A stretch of 37,175 nucleotides of DNA from Rhodocyclaceae bacterium (lineage in GTDB: Bacteria; Pseudomonadota; Gammaproteobacteria; Burkholderiales; Rhodocyclaceae), in the NCBI GenBank assembly GCA_020445765.1, contig JAGRFY010000059.1:1-37175 (forward strand). The letters run 5' to 3'. The position numbers were made by a program, and so were the translations under genes. Positions 1 through 7,240 of this stretch are shown here, one piece after another (within the stretch, counting starts at the first letter, position 1; every line of letters begins with the position of its first letter). Below the pieces are notes generated by a model. It ran no database searches. It was not told the DNA's origin and saw nothing but the letters and a program-made list of their open reading frames with translations.

Positions 1-1712
1 ACGTGCTGCGGCGGATCATCCGCCGGGCGATCCGCCATGGCTACAAGCTGGGCGCCCGTCAGGCCTTCTTCCACAAGCTGGTACCGGACCTGGTGGCCGA
101 GATGGGCGCGGCCTATCCGGAACTGACCCAGTCCCAGGTCAGGATCATGGAGGTGCTCAAGCAGGAGGAGGATCGCTTCTTCGCGACCATCGAGCACGGC
201 ATGGCGATCCTCGAGGGCGAACTGGCCGAGATGGACAGGGCCGGCAATGCCGTGTTCGACGGCGAGACCGCGTTCAAGCTGCACGACACCTACGGCTTCC
301 CGCTGGATCTTACTGCCGACGTCTGCCGCGAGCGCGCAGTGTCGGTCGATTCCGATGCCTTCGACGCCGCCATGGCCCGACAGAAGGAGCAGGCCCGCGC
401 CGCCGGCAAGTTCAAGATGGCGACCAACCTCGAGTACGAGGGGCCACCGACCAGCTTCCGCGGCTACGACATGCTCGAGGCCGGCGGCAACGTGCTGGCG
501 CTCTACAGGGACGGCGTTCCGGTCAATGAACTGGCCGAGGGCGAGGTCGGCGTCGTCGTGCTCGACGACACCCCGTTCTATGCCGAGTCCGGCGGACAGG
601 TCGGCGACCGCGGCGAACTGCGCGGCAGCCATGGCATCTTCGCGGTCGAGGACACGCAGAAGATCCAGGCGGCCGTGTTCGGCCATCACGGCGTCGTCAA
701 GACCGGCAGCCTCAGCGTCGGCAACGGCGTCCAGGCCCGCGTCGATGTCGCCGCCCGCGCCGCCACCGCGCGCAACCATTCGGTCACCCACATCATGCAC
801 AAGGCGCTGCGCGAAGTGCTCGGCGGGCACGTGCAGCAGAAAGGCTCGCTGGTCGATCCGGACAAGACCCGCTTCGACTTCGCCCACACTCAGCCGATGA
901 GCGCCGAGGAAGTGCTCGAGGTGGAGCGCCGGGTCAATGCCGAGATCCTCGACAACAGCGCCACCGAGGCCCGTGTGATGGCCCTCGACGACGCCCAGAG
1001 ATCCGGCGCGATGATGCTGTTCGGCGAGAAGTACGGCGACGAGGTGCGGGTGCTGTCGATCGGCAGTTCGAAGGAATTGTGCGGCGGCACCCACGTCGCC
1101 CGTACCGGCGACATCGGCTTGTTCAAGATCACGATGGAGGGTGGCGTCGCGGCCGGCGTGCGCCGGGTCGAGGCGGTTACCGGCGCCAACGCGCTGAGGC
1201 TGGTGCAGCACCAGCAGCAGACCCTCGACCGGGTGGTCGGGACGCTCAAGGCCCAGCCGGCCGAGCTCGTGCAGCGGGTCGCGCAGATCGTCGACAACGT
1301 GCGCGCACTGGAGAAGGAAGTGGCTCGGCTGAAGTCGAAGCTCGCATCCAGCCAGGGCGACGACATCGCCGACCGGGCGGTCGACGTCAGGGGTGCCAAG
1401 GTGCTGGCGGCACTGATCGAGGGGGCCGACGTGCCGCGCCTGCGCGAGACCATGGACAAGCTCAAGGACAAGCTCGGCAGCGCAGTGATCGTGCTGGCGA
1501 CCGCCGAGGGCGACAAGCTCAGTCTGATCGCCGGCGTCACCAAGGACCTGACCGGCAAGGCCAAGGCCGGCGAACTGGTCAACTTCGTCGCTCGGCAGGT
1601 CGGCGGCAAGGGCGGTGGTCGCCCCGACATGGCGCAGGCCGGCGGCAACCAGCCCGACCAGCTGCCGGCGGCGCTGGCCTCGGTGCAAGGCTGGGTCGAG
1701 GAGCGACTCTGA
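1..1712 (+). CDS. alaS: Alanyl-tRNA synthetase, C-terminal ~570 residues (5' end outside window)
   Basis: This enzyme charges tRNA-Ala with alanine and edits mischarged Ser/Gly. The reading frame is open at the left edge and enters at the [12 protein letters not shown] segment, which lies about 300 residues into bacterial AlaRS (usual length ~870), so most of the aminoacylation core is missing from the window. What remains is the end of the tRNA-recognition region and the editing domain. The editing-site zinc motif is intact: HSVTHIMH (near 780-800) followed by CGGTH (near 1081-1095). A coiled-coil stretch follows ([14 protein letters not shown]), then the C-Ala domain ending with the glycine-rich [15 protein letters not shown] signature. 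The stop codon is at 1710-1712. The Nudix gene follows after 58 bp on the same strand. I see no defect in the visible part. Confidence 0.97.
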   Translation, partial: VLRRIIRRAIRHGYKLGARQAFFHKLVPDLVAEMGAAYPELTQSQVRIMEVLKQEEDRFFATIEHGMAILEGELAEMDRAGNAVFDGETAFKLHDTYGFPLDLTADVCRERAVSVDSDAFDAAMARQKEQARAAGKFKMATNLEYEGPPTSFRGYDMLEAGGNVLALYRDGVPVNELAEGEVGVVVLDDTPFYAESGGQVGDRGELRGSHGIFAVEDTQKIQAAVFGHHGVVKTGSLSVGNGVQARVDVAARAATARNHSVTHIMHKALREVLGGHVQQKGSLVDPDKTRFDFAHTQPMSAEEVLEVERRVNAEILDNSATEARVMALDDAQRSGAMMLFGEKYGDEVRVLSIGSSKELCGGTHVARTGDIGLFKITMEGGVAAGVRRVEAVTGANALRLVQHQQQTLDRVVGTLKAQPAELVQRVAQIVDNVRALEKEVARLKSKLASSQGDDIADRAVDVRGAKVLAALIEGADVPRLRETMDKLKDKLGSAVIVLATAEGDKLSLIAGVTKDLTGKAKAGELVNFVARQVGGKGGGRPDMAQAGGNQPDQLPAALASVQGWVEERL

Positions 1713-1770
1713 GCGCCCGCCACGGCGCGTCCGGGTCGCGCCCGGGCGGCCCCTCGGCCGGTATGGCACG

Positions 1771-2268
1771 ATGAACCGATACCGCTTCTGCCCGTGCTGC
1801 GGCAGCCCGCTGGAGGCGTTTCCGATTGCGGGCAGCCTGCGCCAGACCTGCGCCGACATGCGTTGCGGCTGGGTGTTCTGGGACAATCCGGTGCCCATCG
1901 TTGCCGCCATCATCCAGTGCGAGGATCGGGACGGTGCCGTGCTGCTGGCGCGCAATGCGGCCTGGGAACCGGGCAAGTTCGCGCTGGTCACCGGCTTCCT
2001 CGAGCGCAACGAGGATCCCGTGCATGGGGTCGCGCGCGAGGTCCGCGAGGAGACCGCGCTGGTGGCGGGCGAGATCTCGCTGGTCGGCCTCTATCCGTTC
2101 GAGCGCAAGAACGAACTGATCCTCGCCTACCACGTCCGGGCGCGCGGCGAGATCGTGCTCAACGAGGAGCTCGCCGAATATCGGCTGATTGCACCCGAGG
2201 ATCTCAAGCCCTGGGACTTCGGCACCGGACTGGCGGTGCGCGACTGGTTGTCGGGGCGCACCGGCTGA
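1771..2268 (+). CDS. Zinc-ribbon Nudix hydrolase (NudC-like)
   Basis: The protein has 165 residues. It begins with a small zinc ribbon (CPCC near residue 8, then C..RCGW about 20 residues later). A complete Nudix box follows, GFLERNEDPVHGVAREVREE, with spacing GX5EX7REVXEE; the usual Gly after EE is Ala. Nudix enzymes hydrolyse nucleoside diphosphates linked to another group. The ribbon plus Nudix order recalls NADH pyrophosphatases, but the protein is shorter than NudC (~257 aa) and I do not see the NudC SQPWPFPxS signature, so the substrate is unknown. The ATG at 1771 is chosen because the zinc ribbon starts right after it and upstream codons look unlike coding sequence. It has no clear Shine-Dalgarno. 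It converges on acxR, whose stop lies 40 bp downstream. Confidence 0.88.
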   Translation: MNRYRFCPCCGSPLEAFPIAGSLRQTCADMRCGWVFWDNPVPIVAAIIQCEDRDGAVLLARNAAWEPGKFALVTGFLERNEDPVHGVAREVREETALVAGEISLVGLYPFERKNELILAYHVRARGEIVLNEELAEYRLIAPEDLKPWDFGTGLAVRDWLSGRTG

Positions 2269-2308
2269 CACGATGCGGCGCGCGCCGCGGCTGGTCGCCG
2301 TACCCGCC

Positions 2309-4300
2309 TCAGCGCGGCGCTTGGCCGCGCCGGCAACGGTGAATCTGGACGTCGTCCTGCAGGCCGTAGTCCCGCAGCTTCTGGTACAGCGTGCTCTTGG
2401 CGATCGCCAGTTGGCGCGCGGCCTCGGTCAGGTTGCCGCCGCTGCTGGCGATCGCCTGGCGGATGCATTCGGACTCGGCCTCGCTCAGACGGCCCCCGTG
2501 GGCGGTGGCTGCGGTCGTATCGGACGTCGATGCGTCGTCGTCGAACTCGGGTGGCAGGTCGTGGCGACCGATCCGTCGGCCGTCGCTGACCAGGAGCATG
2601 TTCTCGACCACGTTGCGAAGCTCGCGCACGTTGCCGGGCCAGGCATAGCCGGCGAGGCTCTGGTGAACCGCCGGGTCGATGCGCGGGCACGGGACCTGGT
2701 GCCGTTGCGAGAAGTGGCCGAGGAACAGATCGGTCAGCAGGCGGATGTCGCCGTCGCGGTCGCGCAGCGCCGGGATGCGGATCGAGGTCACCGCGACGCG
2801 GTAGTAGAGATCCATCCGGAATCGGCCGTCCGCCACCTCCTGCCGCAAGTCCCGATTGGTGGCGGCGACCAGCCGAAAGTCGACCTTGCGCGGCGTGTTC
2901 TCGCCCAGTCGGTAGATTTCCCCCTTCTCGAGCACCCGCAGCAGGTGGGGCTGCAGGTCCAGCGGCATCTCGCCGATCTCGTCGAGAAACAAGGAGCCGC
3001 CGTCGGCGGCCTCGATCTTGCCGACCATGCCGCCCCGCCGTGCGCCGGTGAACGCGCCTTCGGCGTAGCCGAACAGCTCGCTCGCCAGCAGTTCCCGCGA
3101 CAGGCCGCCGCAATTCACCGGCACGAACGGGCCGCTGCCGATCGGACTGGCGCGGTGGATGCCCTGGGCGAACTCCTCCTTGCCGACGCCGGTCTCGCCG
3201 AGCAGCAGCACCGGCACCTTCGAGCGGGCCAGTTGTCCTGCCTTGCGGATCACGGCCTCGAGCTTGGCGTCGCCGGTGACGATGTGGCCGAAGCCGGGCA
3301 GCGGTTCGTCGTGCTCGTCCCGGTCGGACCTGGGCGTGCGACCGATCGACGGCAGCGGCAGGATCAGCAGCGTGCCGATGTGTTCCGCGTGTTCGATCAC
3401 CGGTGCCAGCCATTCCGGGCGCATCCACGCCGGCAGCGCGGACGGGTCGCCGTCCAGCGCCAGTGCCGGGATTCGCCTGGGCCGAGCCAGATCCAGGTCG
3501 GCACCGAGCGCGGCCAGGGCCACCTGGGCGTTGCCGTTGGCCTTGACCGGGTAGCCGCGCCGGTCGAACAGCACCACGCTGTCGGTGGTCGAGTTCCAGT
3601 ACGGAAGTGCGGATTCGACCAGGCGCAGGCGCAATTCGGTCTCGCGCATCTTGAGCCGGCTCTCGATGCGGTTGGCGGTGGTGACCACCAGCGCAAGGCT
3701 CTGCCGGTTGTAGGTCTCCGACAGACCGGAGACGTCGACGACGCCGAGAATCTCGCCATCGTTGGGATGACGGATCACCATCGCCGAGCAGGTCCAGCGC
3801 TTGATGCCGGCGCAATAGTGCTCGGCCGAGTGGATCTGCACCGGTTCGCCGACGGCGAGCGCCGTGCCGATCGCGTTGGTGCCGCAGATGCGCTCGCTCC
3901 AGGCGACGCCGGGCAGCAGGTGAATGTTCTCGGCCGAGCCACGGGTGCGGGTATCGCCTTCCATGCTGAGGATCGTGCATTGGGTGTCGGCGAGCGCCAT
4001 CACGGTGCCGGTCTCGGCCAGGAAGTCGCGCGCGCAGGCCATCACCGGCGCGCCGGCCTGCAGCAGCTCGGCGTGGGTGTTGCGCAGTGATTCGAGCCGC
4101 GATTCGCCGACCGGCGGCGGCGCGCTACGCTTGTCGGGATCCACGTTGTGGTCGCGACAGCGCTGCCACGATCCTTCGACCAGGCTGCGCAGGGCATCGT
4201 CCGGGCGGCCGCTGCCGTCCAGGAATCGCTCCCAGGCAGCCATCACGGCGGTGTCGTTGCCGGGCTCGCTGAAGCGCCGTTCGTCGGGAGTCCATGCCAT
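2309..4300 (-). CDS. acxR: Sigma-54-dependent activator of acetone carboxylase genes (AcoR/AcxR type)
   Basis: The protein has 663 residues in the AcoR-like order. An N-terminal GAF-type sensor region spans roughly residues 70-320. The AAA+ domain spans about 335-575, with Walker A GETGVGKE near residue 368, the sigma-54-contacting GAFTGA motif near 415, and Walker [14 protein letters not shown] Fis-type helix-turn-helix closes it ([19 protein letters not shown]). Such proteins bind upstream enhancers and use ATP to open sigma-54 promoters. Xanthobacter AcxR controls acetone carboxylase this way, and placement beside acxBAC supports the name. No receiver domain is present, so it is probably ligand-responsive (acetone or a derivative; inferred). 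The ATG at 4300 has GGAGGAG about 9 nt upstream. Its own 307-bp upstream spacer holds a -24/-12 promoter and two dyads, implying autoregulation. Confidence 0.9.
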   Translation of the reverse strand: MAWTPDERRFSEPGNDTAVMAAWERFLDGSGRPDDALRSLVEGSWQRCRDHNVDPDKRSAPPPVGESRLESLRNTHAELLQAGAPVMACARDFLAETGTVMALADTQCTILSMEGDTRTRGSAENIHLLPGVAWSERICGTNAIGTALAVGEPVQIHSAEHYCAGIKRWTCSAMVIRHPNDGEILGVVDVSGLSETYNRQSLALVVTTANRIESRLKMRETELRLRLVESALPYWNSTTDSVVLFDRRGYPVKANGNAQVALAALGADLDLARPRRIPALALDGDPSALPAWMRPEWLAPVIEHAEHIGTLLILPLPSIGRTPRSDRDEHDEPLPGFGHIVTGDAKLEAVIRKAGQLARSKVPVLLLGETGVGKEEFAQGIHRASPIGSGPFVPVNCGGLSRELLASELFGYAEGAFTGARRGGMVGKIEAADGGSLFLDEIGEMPLDLQPHLLRVLEKGEIYRLGENTPRKVDFRLVAATNRDLRQEVADGRFRMDLYYRVAVTSIRIPALRDRDGDIRLLTDLFLGHFSQRHQVPCPRIDPAVHQSLAGYAWPGNVRELRNVVENMLLVSDGRRIGRHDLPPEFDDDASTSDTTAATAHGGRLSEAESECIRQAIASSGGNLTEAARQLAIAKSTLYQKLRDYGLQDDVQIHRCRRGQAPR

Positions 4301-4450
4301 CCTTCGAGTCTCCTCCAGAGGGAAGCAGTGGCCCGGCTGCGCCTCGACAGCTGGCGACCGGCCTTGCGGTCTCGCCGGGGATCCCTGCTTCTTCCTGCCT
4401 GCCCCGGCTGCCCGTCGTGGTCGGCCGGTGGCTGTTTTGCTGTTAGCTTA

Positions 4451-4465
4451 GCAAGTGAAGTGCCA
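4451..4465 (-). promoter_or_regulatory. Sigma-54 (-24/-12) promoter for acxR
   Basis: Read on the minus strand, the sequence is TGGCAC-TTCAC-TTGC followed by T, an essentially perfect match to TGGCAC-N5-TTGCW with GG and GC ten bases apart. Transcription would start near 4439, giving a leader of about 140 nt before the acxR ATG at 4300. Two GTTCGA-N3-TCGAAC dyads lie 87 and 120 bp upstream of the -24 GG, a normal enhancer distance. The match and geometry are visible in the sequence; the assignment to acxR follows from strand and position. Confidence 0.85.
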
Positions 4466-4532
4466 TCGTGTCGGCGGTGATGGCCGGGAATGCGGCATGG
4501 TGGGCTCTTGCGCGCACAGGTGCGCAGGCATG

Positions 4533-4569
4533 CAGGTGGCGGCGTTCGACAATCGAACGCCGCCACCTG
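4533..4569. repeat. Perfect 17-bp inverted repeat with 3-nt loop in the ligase-acxR spacer
   Basis: The left arm CAGGTGGCGGCGTTCGA (4533-4549) and right arm TCGAACGCCGCCACCTG (4553-4569) are exact reverse complements around CAA. The inner 15 bp form the dyad GTTCGA-CAA-TCGAAC, which recurs in this spacer and upstream of acxB. It lies 38 bp past the ligase stop on the minus strand, so as RNA it could also end or protect the upstream transcript. No T-run follows on that strand, so a classical intrinsic terminator is not supported. Confidence 0.9.
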
Positions 4570-4591
4570 ATCGAACGTTCGAAATTCGAAC
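4544..4591. promoter_or_regulatory. Candidate AcxR enhancer: two GTTCGA-N3-TCGAAC dyads
   Basis: Site A1 is GTTCGA-CAA-TCGAAC (4544-4558). Site A2 is GTTCGA-AAT-TCGAAC (4577-4591). Both are perfect 6-bp dyads with a 3-bp spacer. Their centres are 33 bp apart, about three helical turns, so two dimers would sit on nearly the same DNA face. Another TCGAAC (4571-4576) abuts A2. They lie 87 and 120 bp upstream of the acxR -24 element. That AcxR is the protein that binds is an inference from the shared dyad before acxB. Confidence 0.65.
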
Positions 4592-4607
4592 GGTTTCCGG
4601 GATGCCG

Positions 4608-6593
4608 TCAAGGGCTTGCAGGCTCGGTGGCGCGACACGCGCGCAGGCCGTCCAGGGCCTCCGGGTTTTCCAGCGCGCCGAGGTCGCCGGGCGGCTGGTC
4701 GAGCCACACCGCGCGCACGACGCGGCGCAGGATCTTGCCGTTGCGAGTACGCGGCAGCGCAGCCACCGCCCGTACGCGGGCCGGCGCCAGCGGCTTGCCA
4801 AGCTTGCCCGCCACGTGGGCAATCAGCGCCCGCTCGCGGCTGGCCCAGTCCTGTGCTGCCTCGGCGGACGGTTCGGCCAGGGTCACGAAACAGCTCGCGA
4901 CCTCCCCCTTGACCGGGTCCGGCACGCCGATCGCGACCGCCTCGGCCACCAGCGGATGGTCCACCAGCGCCGACTCGTATTCGGCCGGTCCGACCCGCTT
5001 GCCGGCGATCTTCAGGGTGTCGTCGCTGCGACCCTGGATGAACCAGTGGCCTTCCGCGTCGATGCGGGCCCAGTCGCCATGAACCCAGGTATCGGGCCAG
5101 CGCGACCAGTAGCTGTCGAGGTAGCGCGCTCGGTCGCGCCAGAAGCCGTGGGCCATGCCAGGCCAGGGCGCGCGCAGCACCAGCTCGCCGACCTCGCCGG
5201 CCGGGCCGCCGATCAGCGAATCGCCGTCGGCATCGACCACGTCCGCCTGCATGCCCGGGATCGGTCCGGCGAAGCCGCAGGGCTTCTGCGGCAGGCCGGC
5301 GAAGCAGGCCAGGATGCCGCCGCCGATCTCGGTGCCGCCCGAGTAGTTGATGATCGGGCAGCGACCTTTGCCGACGGTATCGAACAGCCAATGCCAGGGA
5401 CCCTCGTTCCAGGGTTCGCCGGTCGAGCCGAAGACCCGCAGGGCGTCGAGCTGACCGGTCTGCGGCAGACCGGCCTCGCCGGCTGCCATCAAGAGCCGCG
5501 CCAGGGTCGGCGACAGGCCCAGGTGGGTCAGCCGGTGGCGCTGTGCCAGCTGCCACAGCCGGTTCGCCGTCGGGTGATCGGGTGTGCCTTCGAACAGCAC
5601 CAGCGTGGCGCCGCGCAACAGGCCGCCGAAGACCAGCCAGGGACCCATCATCCAGCCCATGTCGGTGACCCAGCAGAGGCGATCGCCAGGGTTCAGGTCG
5701 AAGGCCATCAGCAGGTCCTGGGCGGCCTTCAGCGGAAAGCCGGTGTGGGTGTGCACGACACCCTTCGGGCGGCCTGTGGTGCCCGAGGTGTAGACGATCA
5801 TCAGCGGCGTATCGGCGGCGTGGGTGGCCGTGCCGGCGGCTGGCGGGTGGGCGGCCAGCAGCCCGCGGTAGTCCCATTCGCGCCAGCGCCCGCTGCTCGC
5901 CCCGGCCCACGGCCTGCCCAGCCGGGAGACCACCAGCAGGTGCTGCAGTGCCGGCGCGGCGGCCGACGCCTTTCGGGCCTCTGCCAGCATGTCGACCGGC
6001 CGGCCGCGACGCAGGTAGCCGTCGGCGCATACCAGTACGCGGGCCTCGCTGTCCAGTAGCCGTCCGGCCACGGCGTCGGCGCCGTAGCCGGAGAACAGGG
6101 GCAGCACGATCGCGCCGAGGCGGGCGGCGGCCAGGAACAGCGCCGCGGTCTCGGGCAGCATCGGCAGGTACATCGCGATGCGGTCGCCGCGACCGATGCC
6201 CAGGGCGGCCAGCGCGGCGGCCAGCCGGCGTGCCTCGAGCGCCAGTTCGTGGTAGCTCACGCGACGCACCTCGCCGTCGTCGCCTTCCCACACCAGCGCC
6301 TCGCGGTCGGGCTCGTCGCGACCCATGCGACCCACCAGATTGTCGAACAGGTCGAGCTCGCCGCCGACGAACCAGCGCGGCCACATCGGTCCGTCGGACA
6401 GGTCGCACACGCTTCGGTAGCGGCGGCTCCAGCAAATGCCGAGGGCGTCCTCGACCTCGGCCCAGAAGCGCTGCGGTTCGTCGGCGGCGCATTGCTGCAG
6501 CGCGGCCAGGTCGGCGTGGCCATAGGCTTGCATGTAGGCCCAGAGCGCGGTGTCCTCGAAGCGCGTGCCCCGTGCCAGAGTCATCTCCGTCAT
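4608..6593 (-). CDS. AMP-forming acyl-CoA ligase, probable acetoacetyl-CoA synthetase
   Basis: The protein has 661 residues and belongs to the ANL adenylating superfamily, in the acetyl-CoA synthetase branch. Visible motifs are the phosphate loop YTSGTTGRPKG (residues 268-278), the acid/AMP-site motif NYSGGTEIGGG, the hinge region DWARIDAEGHWFIQGR with SDDTLKIAGKRV, and the C-terminal catalytic Lys620 in RTRNGK. Acetyl-CoA synthetases carry WWQTETG where this has YSGGTEIG. The latter resembles acetoacetyl-CoA synthetases (SGGTDI) and implies a pocket not closed by the acetate-limiting Trp. Directly after acetone carboxylase, whose product is acetoacetate, the likely job is acetoacetate + ATP + CoA to acetoacetyl-CoA. 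The ATG at 6593 has GGGGAG 6 nt upstream. A terminator-like hairpin separates it from acxC, so it may be expressed at a lower level or from its own promoter. Propionate or another short acid remains possible. Confidence 0.85.
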   Translation of the reverse strand: MTEMTLARGTRFEDTALWAYMQAYGHADLAALQQCAADEPQRFWAEVEDALGICWSRRYRSVCDLSDGPMWPRWFVGGELDLFDNLVGRMGRDEPDREALVWEGDDGEVRRVSYHELALEARRLAAALAALGIGRGDRIAMYLPMLPETAALFLAAARLGAIVLPLFSGYGADAVAGRLLDSEARVLVCADGYLRRGRPVDMLAEARKASAAAPALQHLLVVSRLGRPWAGASSGRWREWDYRGLLAAHPPAAGTATHAADTPLMIVYTSGTTGRPKGVVHTHTGFPLKAAQDLLMAFDLNPGDRLCWVTDMGWMMGPWLVFGGLLRGATLVLFEGTPDHPTANRLWQLAQRHRLTHLGLSPTLARLLMAAGEAGLPQTGQLDALRVFGSTGEPWNEGPWHWLFDTVGKGRCPIINYSGGTEIGGGILACFAGLPQKPCGFAGPIPGMQADVVDADGDSLIGGPAGEVGELVLRAPWPGMAHGFWRDRARYLDSYWSRWPDTWVHGDWARIDAEGHWFIQGRSDDTLKIAGKRVGPAEYESALVDHPLVAEAVAIGVPDPVKGEVASCFVTLAEPSAEAAQDWASRERALIAHVAGKLGKPLAPARVRAVAALPRTRNGKILRRVVRAVWLDQPPGDLGALENPEALDGLRACRATEPASP

Positions 6594-6614
6594 CGATTGC
6601 TCCCCACGGCAGAC

Positions 6615-6632
6615 CGGATCGGGTCCGATCCG
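6615..6632. repeat. 8-bp inverted repeat ahead of the ligase gene
   Basis: CGGATCGG-GT-CCGATCCG is a near-complete palindrome with a 2-nt centre. It lies 22 bp upstream of the ligase start codon, between that start and the terminator-like hairpin at 6643-6673. It could be a repressor operator or a short hairpin in the leader. It does not resemble the GTTCGA dyads, and no -24/-12 element is seen beside it. Confidence 0.45.
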
Positions 6633-6635
6633 CCT

Positions 6636-6673
6636 GAAAAAGCCCCGGCGGGCCTGCAGTGCGGCCGCCGGGG
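6636..6673 (-). terminator. Rho-independent terminator after acxC
   Basis: On the minus strand the arms CCCCGGCGG (6673-6665) and CCGCCGGGG (6651-6643) form a perfect 9-bp GC stem. A T5 run follows after one base (6641-6637). It begins 27 bp past the acxC stop. It should end most acxBAC transcripts and set the downstream ligase to read-through level or to an independent promoter. Confidence 0.75.
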
Positions 6674-6699
6674 AAAGGAGGGTGGTCGGTCGTGGCCGC

Positions 6700-7203
6700 T
6701 CAGGCGGCCTTCTCCGGCACCGGCAGCCCGACCCATTCCTGGTAGAAGGCCTCGATGTCGGGCTCGAAGTCGTGGATCACCGGATACCAGGGGGTCGGCG
6801 CCTCGACGTCGTGCAAGGTGCCGCAGCTCGGGCACAGGTACTCGCGATAGACCTGCCACTGGGTGTCCGGCGCCATCAGCTTGGGATAGACCTCGGTCAT
6901 CGCCTCCTCGGTGTCGCGCACGTGGATCGCAGCGTGGAGCTTCCAGTTCTCGCGGTAGTCGCAGAACTCGTGGCCACAATCGCAGATGGTCTTCCATTGC
7001 TTGCTCTTGGCCGATTGCACGATGTACAGATGCGGGCCCAGCGGAAGCACGATGCGGTCCTTGAAACCCACGCGCGACTGCAGCGCCGCCAGGTACTGCT
7101 CGAAGCGGCTGCCGTCCTTGGGCATCGACAACATGCGGAAGGTGGTTTCCCAGTCGAGCTTGCCGTCGATCAGATTCGCGACCTGTTCGTTGGTGTAAGT
7201 CAT
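6700..7203 (-). CDS. acxC: Acetone carboxylase gamma subunit
   Basis: This is the small subunit of the (alpha-beta-gamma)2 acetone carboxylase, which converts acetone and bicarbonate to acetoacetate using ATP. The protein has 167 residues, matching the family (~168). Two Cys/His-rich elements are visible: CDCGHEFCDY with following His residues near the middle, and CPSCGTLHD towards the C-terminus. They look like a zinc site, consistent with the zinc found in known acetone carboxylases. It starts with MTYTNEQVANLIDGKLDW at 7203, with AGGAG 7 nt upstream. It follows acxA by 37 bp and is the last gene before the terminator. Confidence 0.95.
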   Translation of the reverse strand: MTYTNEQVANLIDGKLDWETTFRMLSMPKDGSRFEQYLAALQSRVGFKDRIVLPLGPHLYIVQSAKSKQWKTICDCGHEFCDYRENWKLHAAIHVRDTEEAMTEVYPKLMAPDTQWQVYREYLCPSCGTLHDVEAPTPWYPVIHDFEPDIEAFYQEWVGLPVPEKAA

Positions 7204-7240
7204 TTCTTGCTCCTTGAATCAGATATTGGTGACGCCCGCT

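Noticed and set aside
890-1723. Long minus-strand frame opposite alaS
   Set aside because: Ser/Ala/Pro/Arg-rich antisense shadow of a certain gene in GC-rich DNA; no recognisable domain.
2127-4090. Long open frames overlapping acxR on both strands
   Set aside because: Arg/Gly-rich or Gln/Val-rich composition typical of shadow frames; acxR explains the region completely.
4533-4569. Intrinsic terminator after the ligase gene
   Set aside because: The stem is perfect but no T-run follows on the minus strand, and its core recurs as a dyad upstream of acxB, which fits a protein-binding site better.
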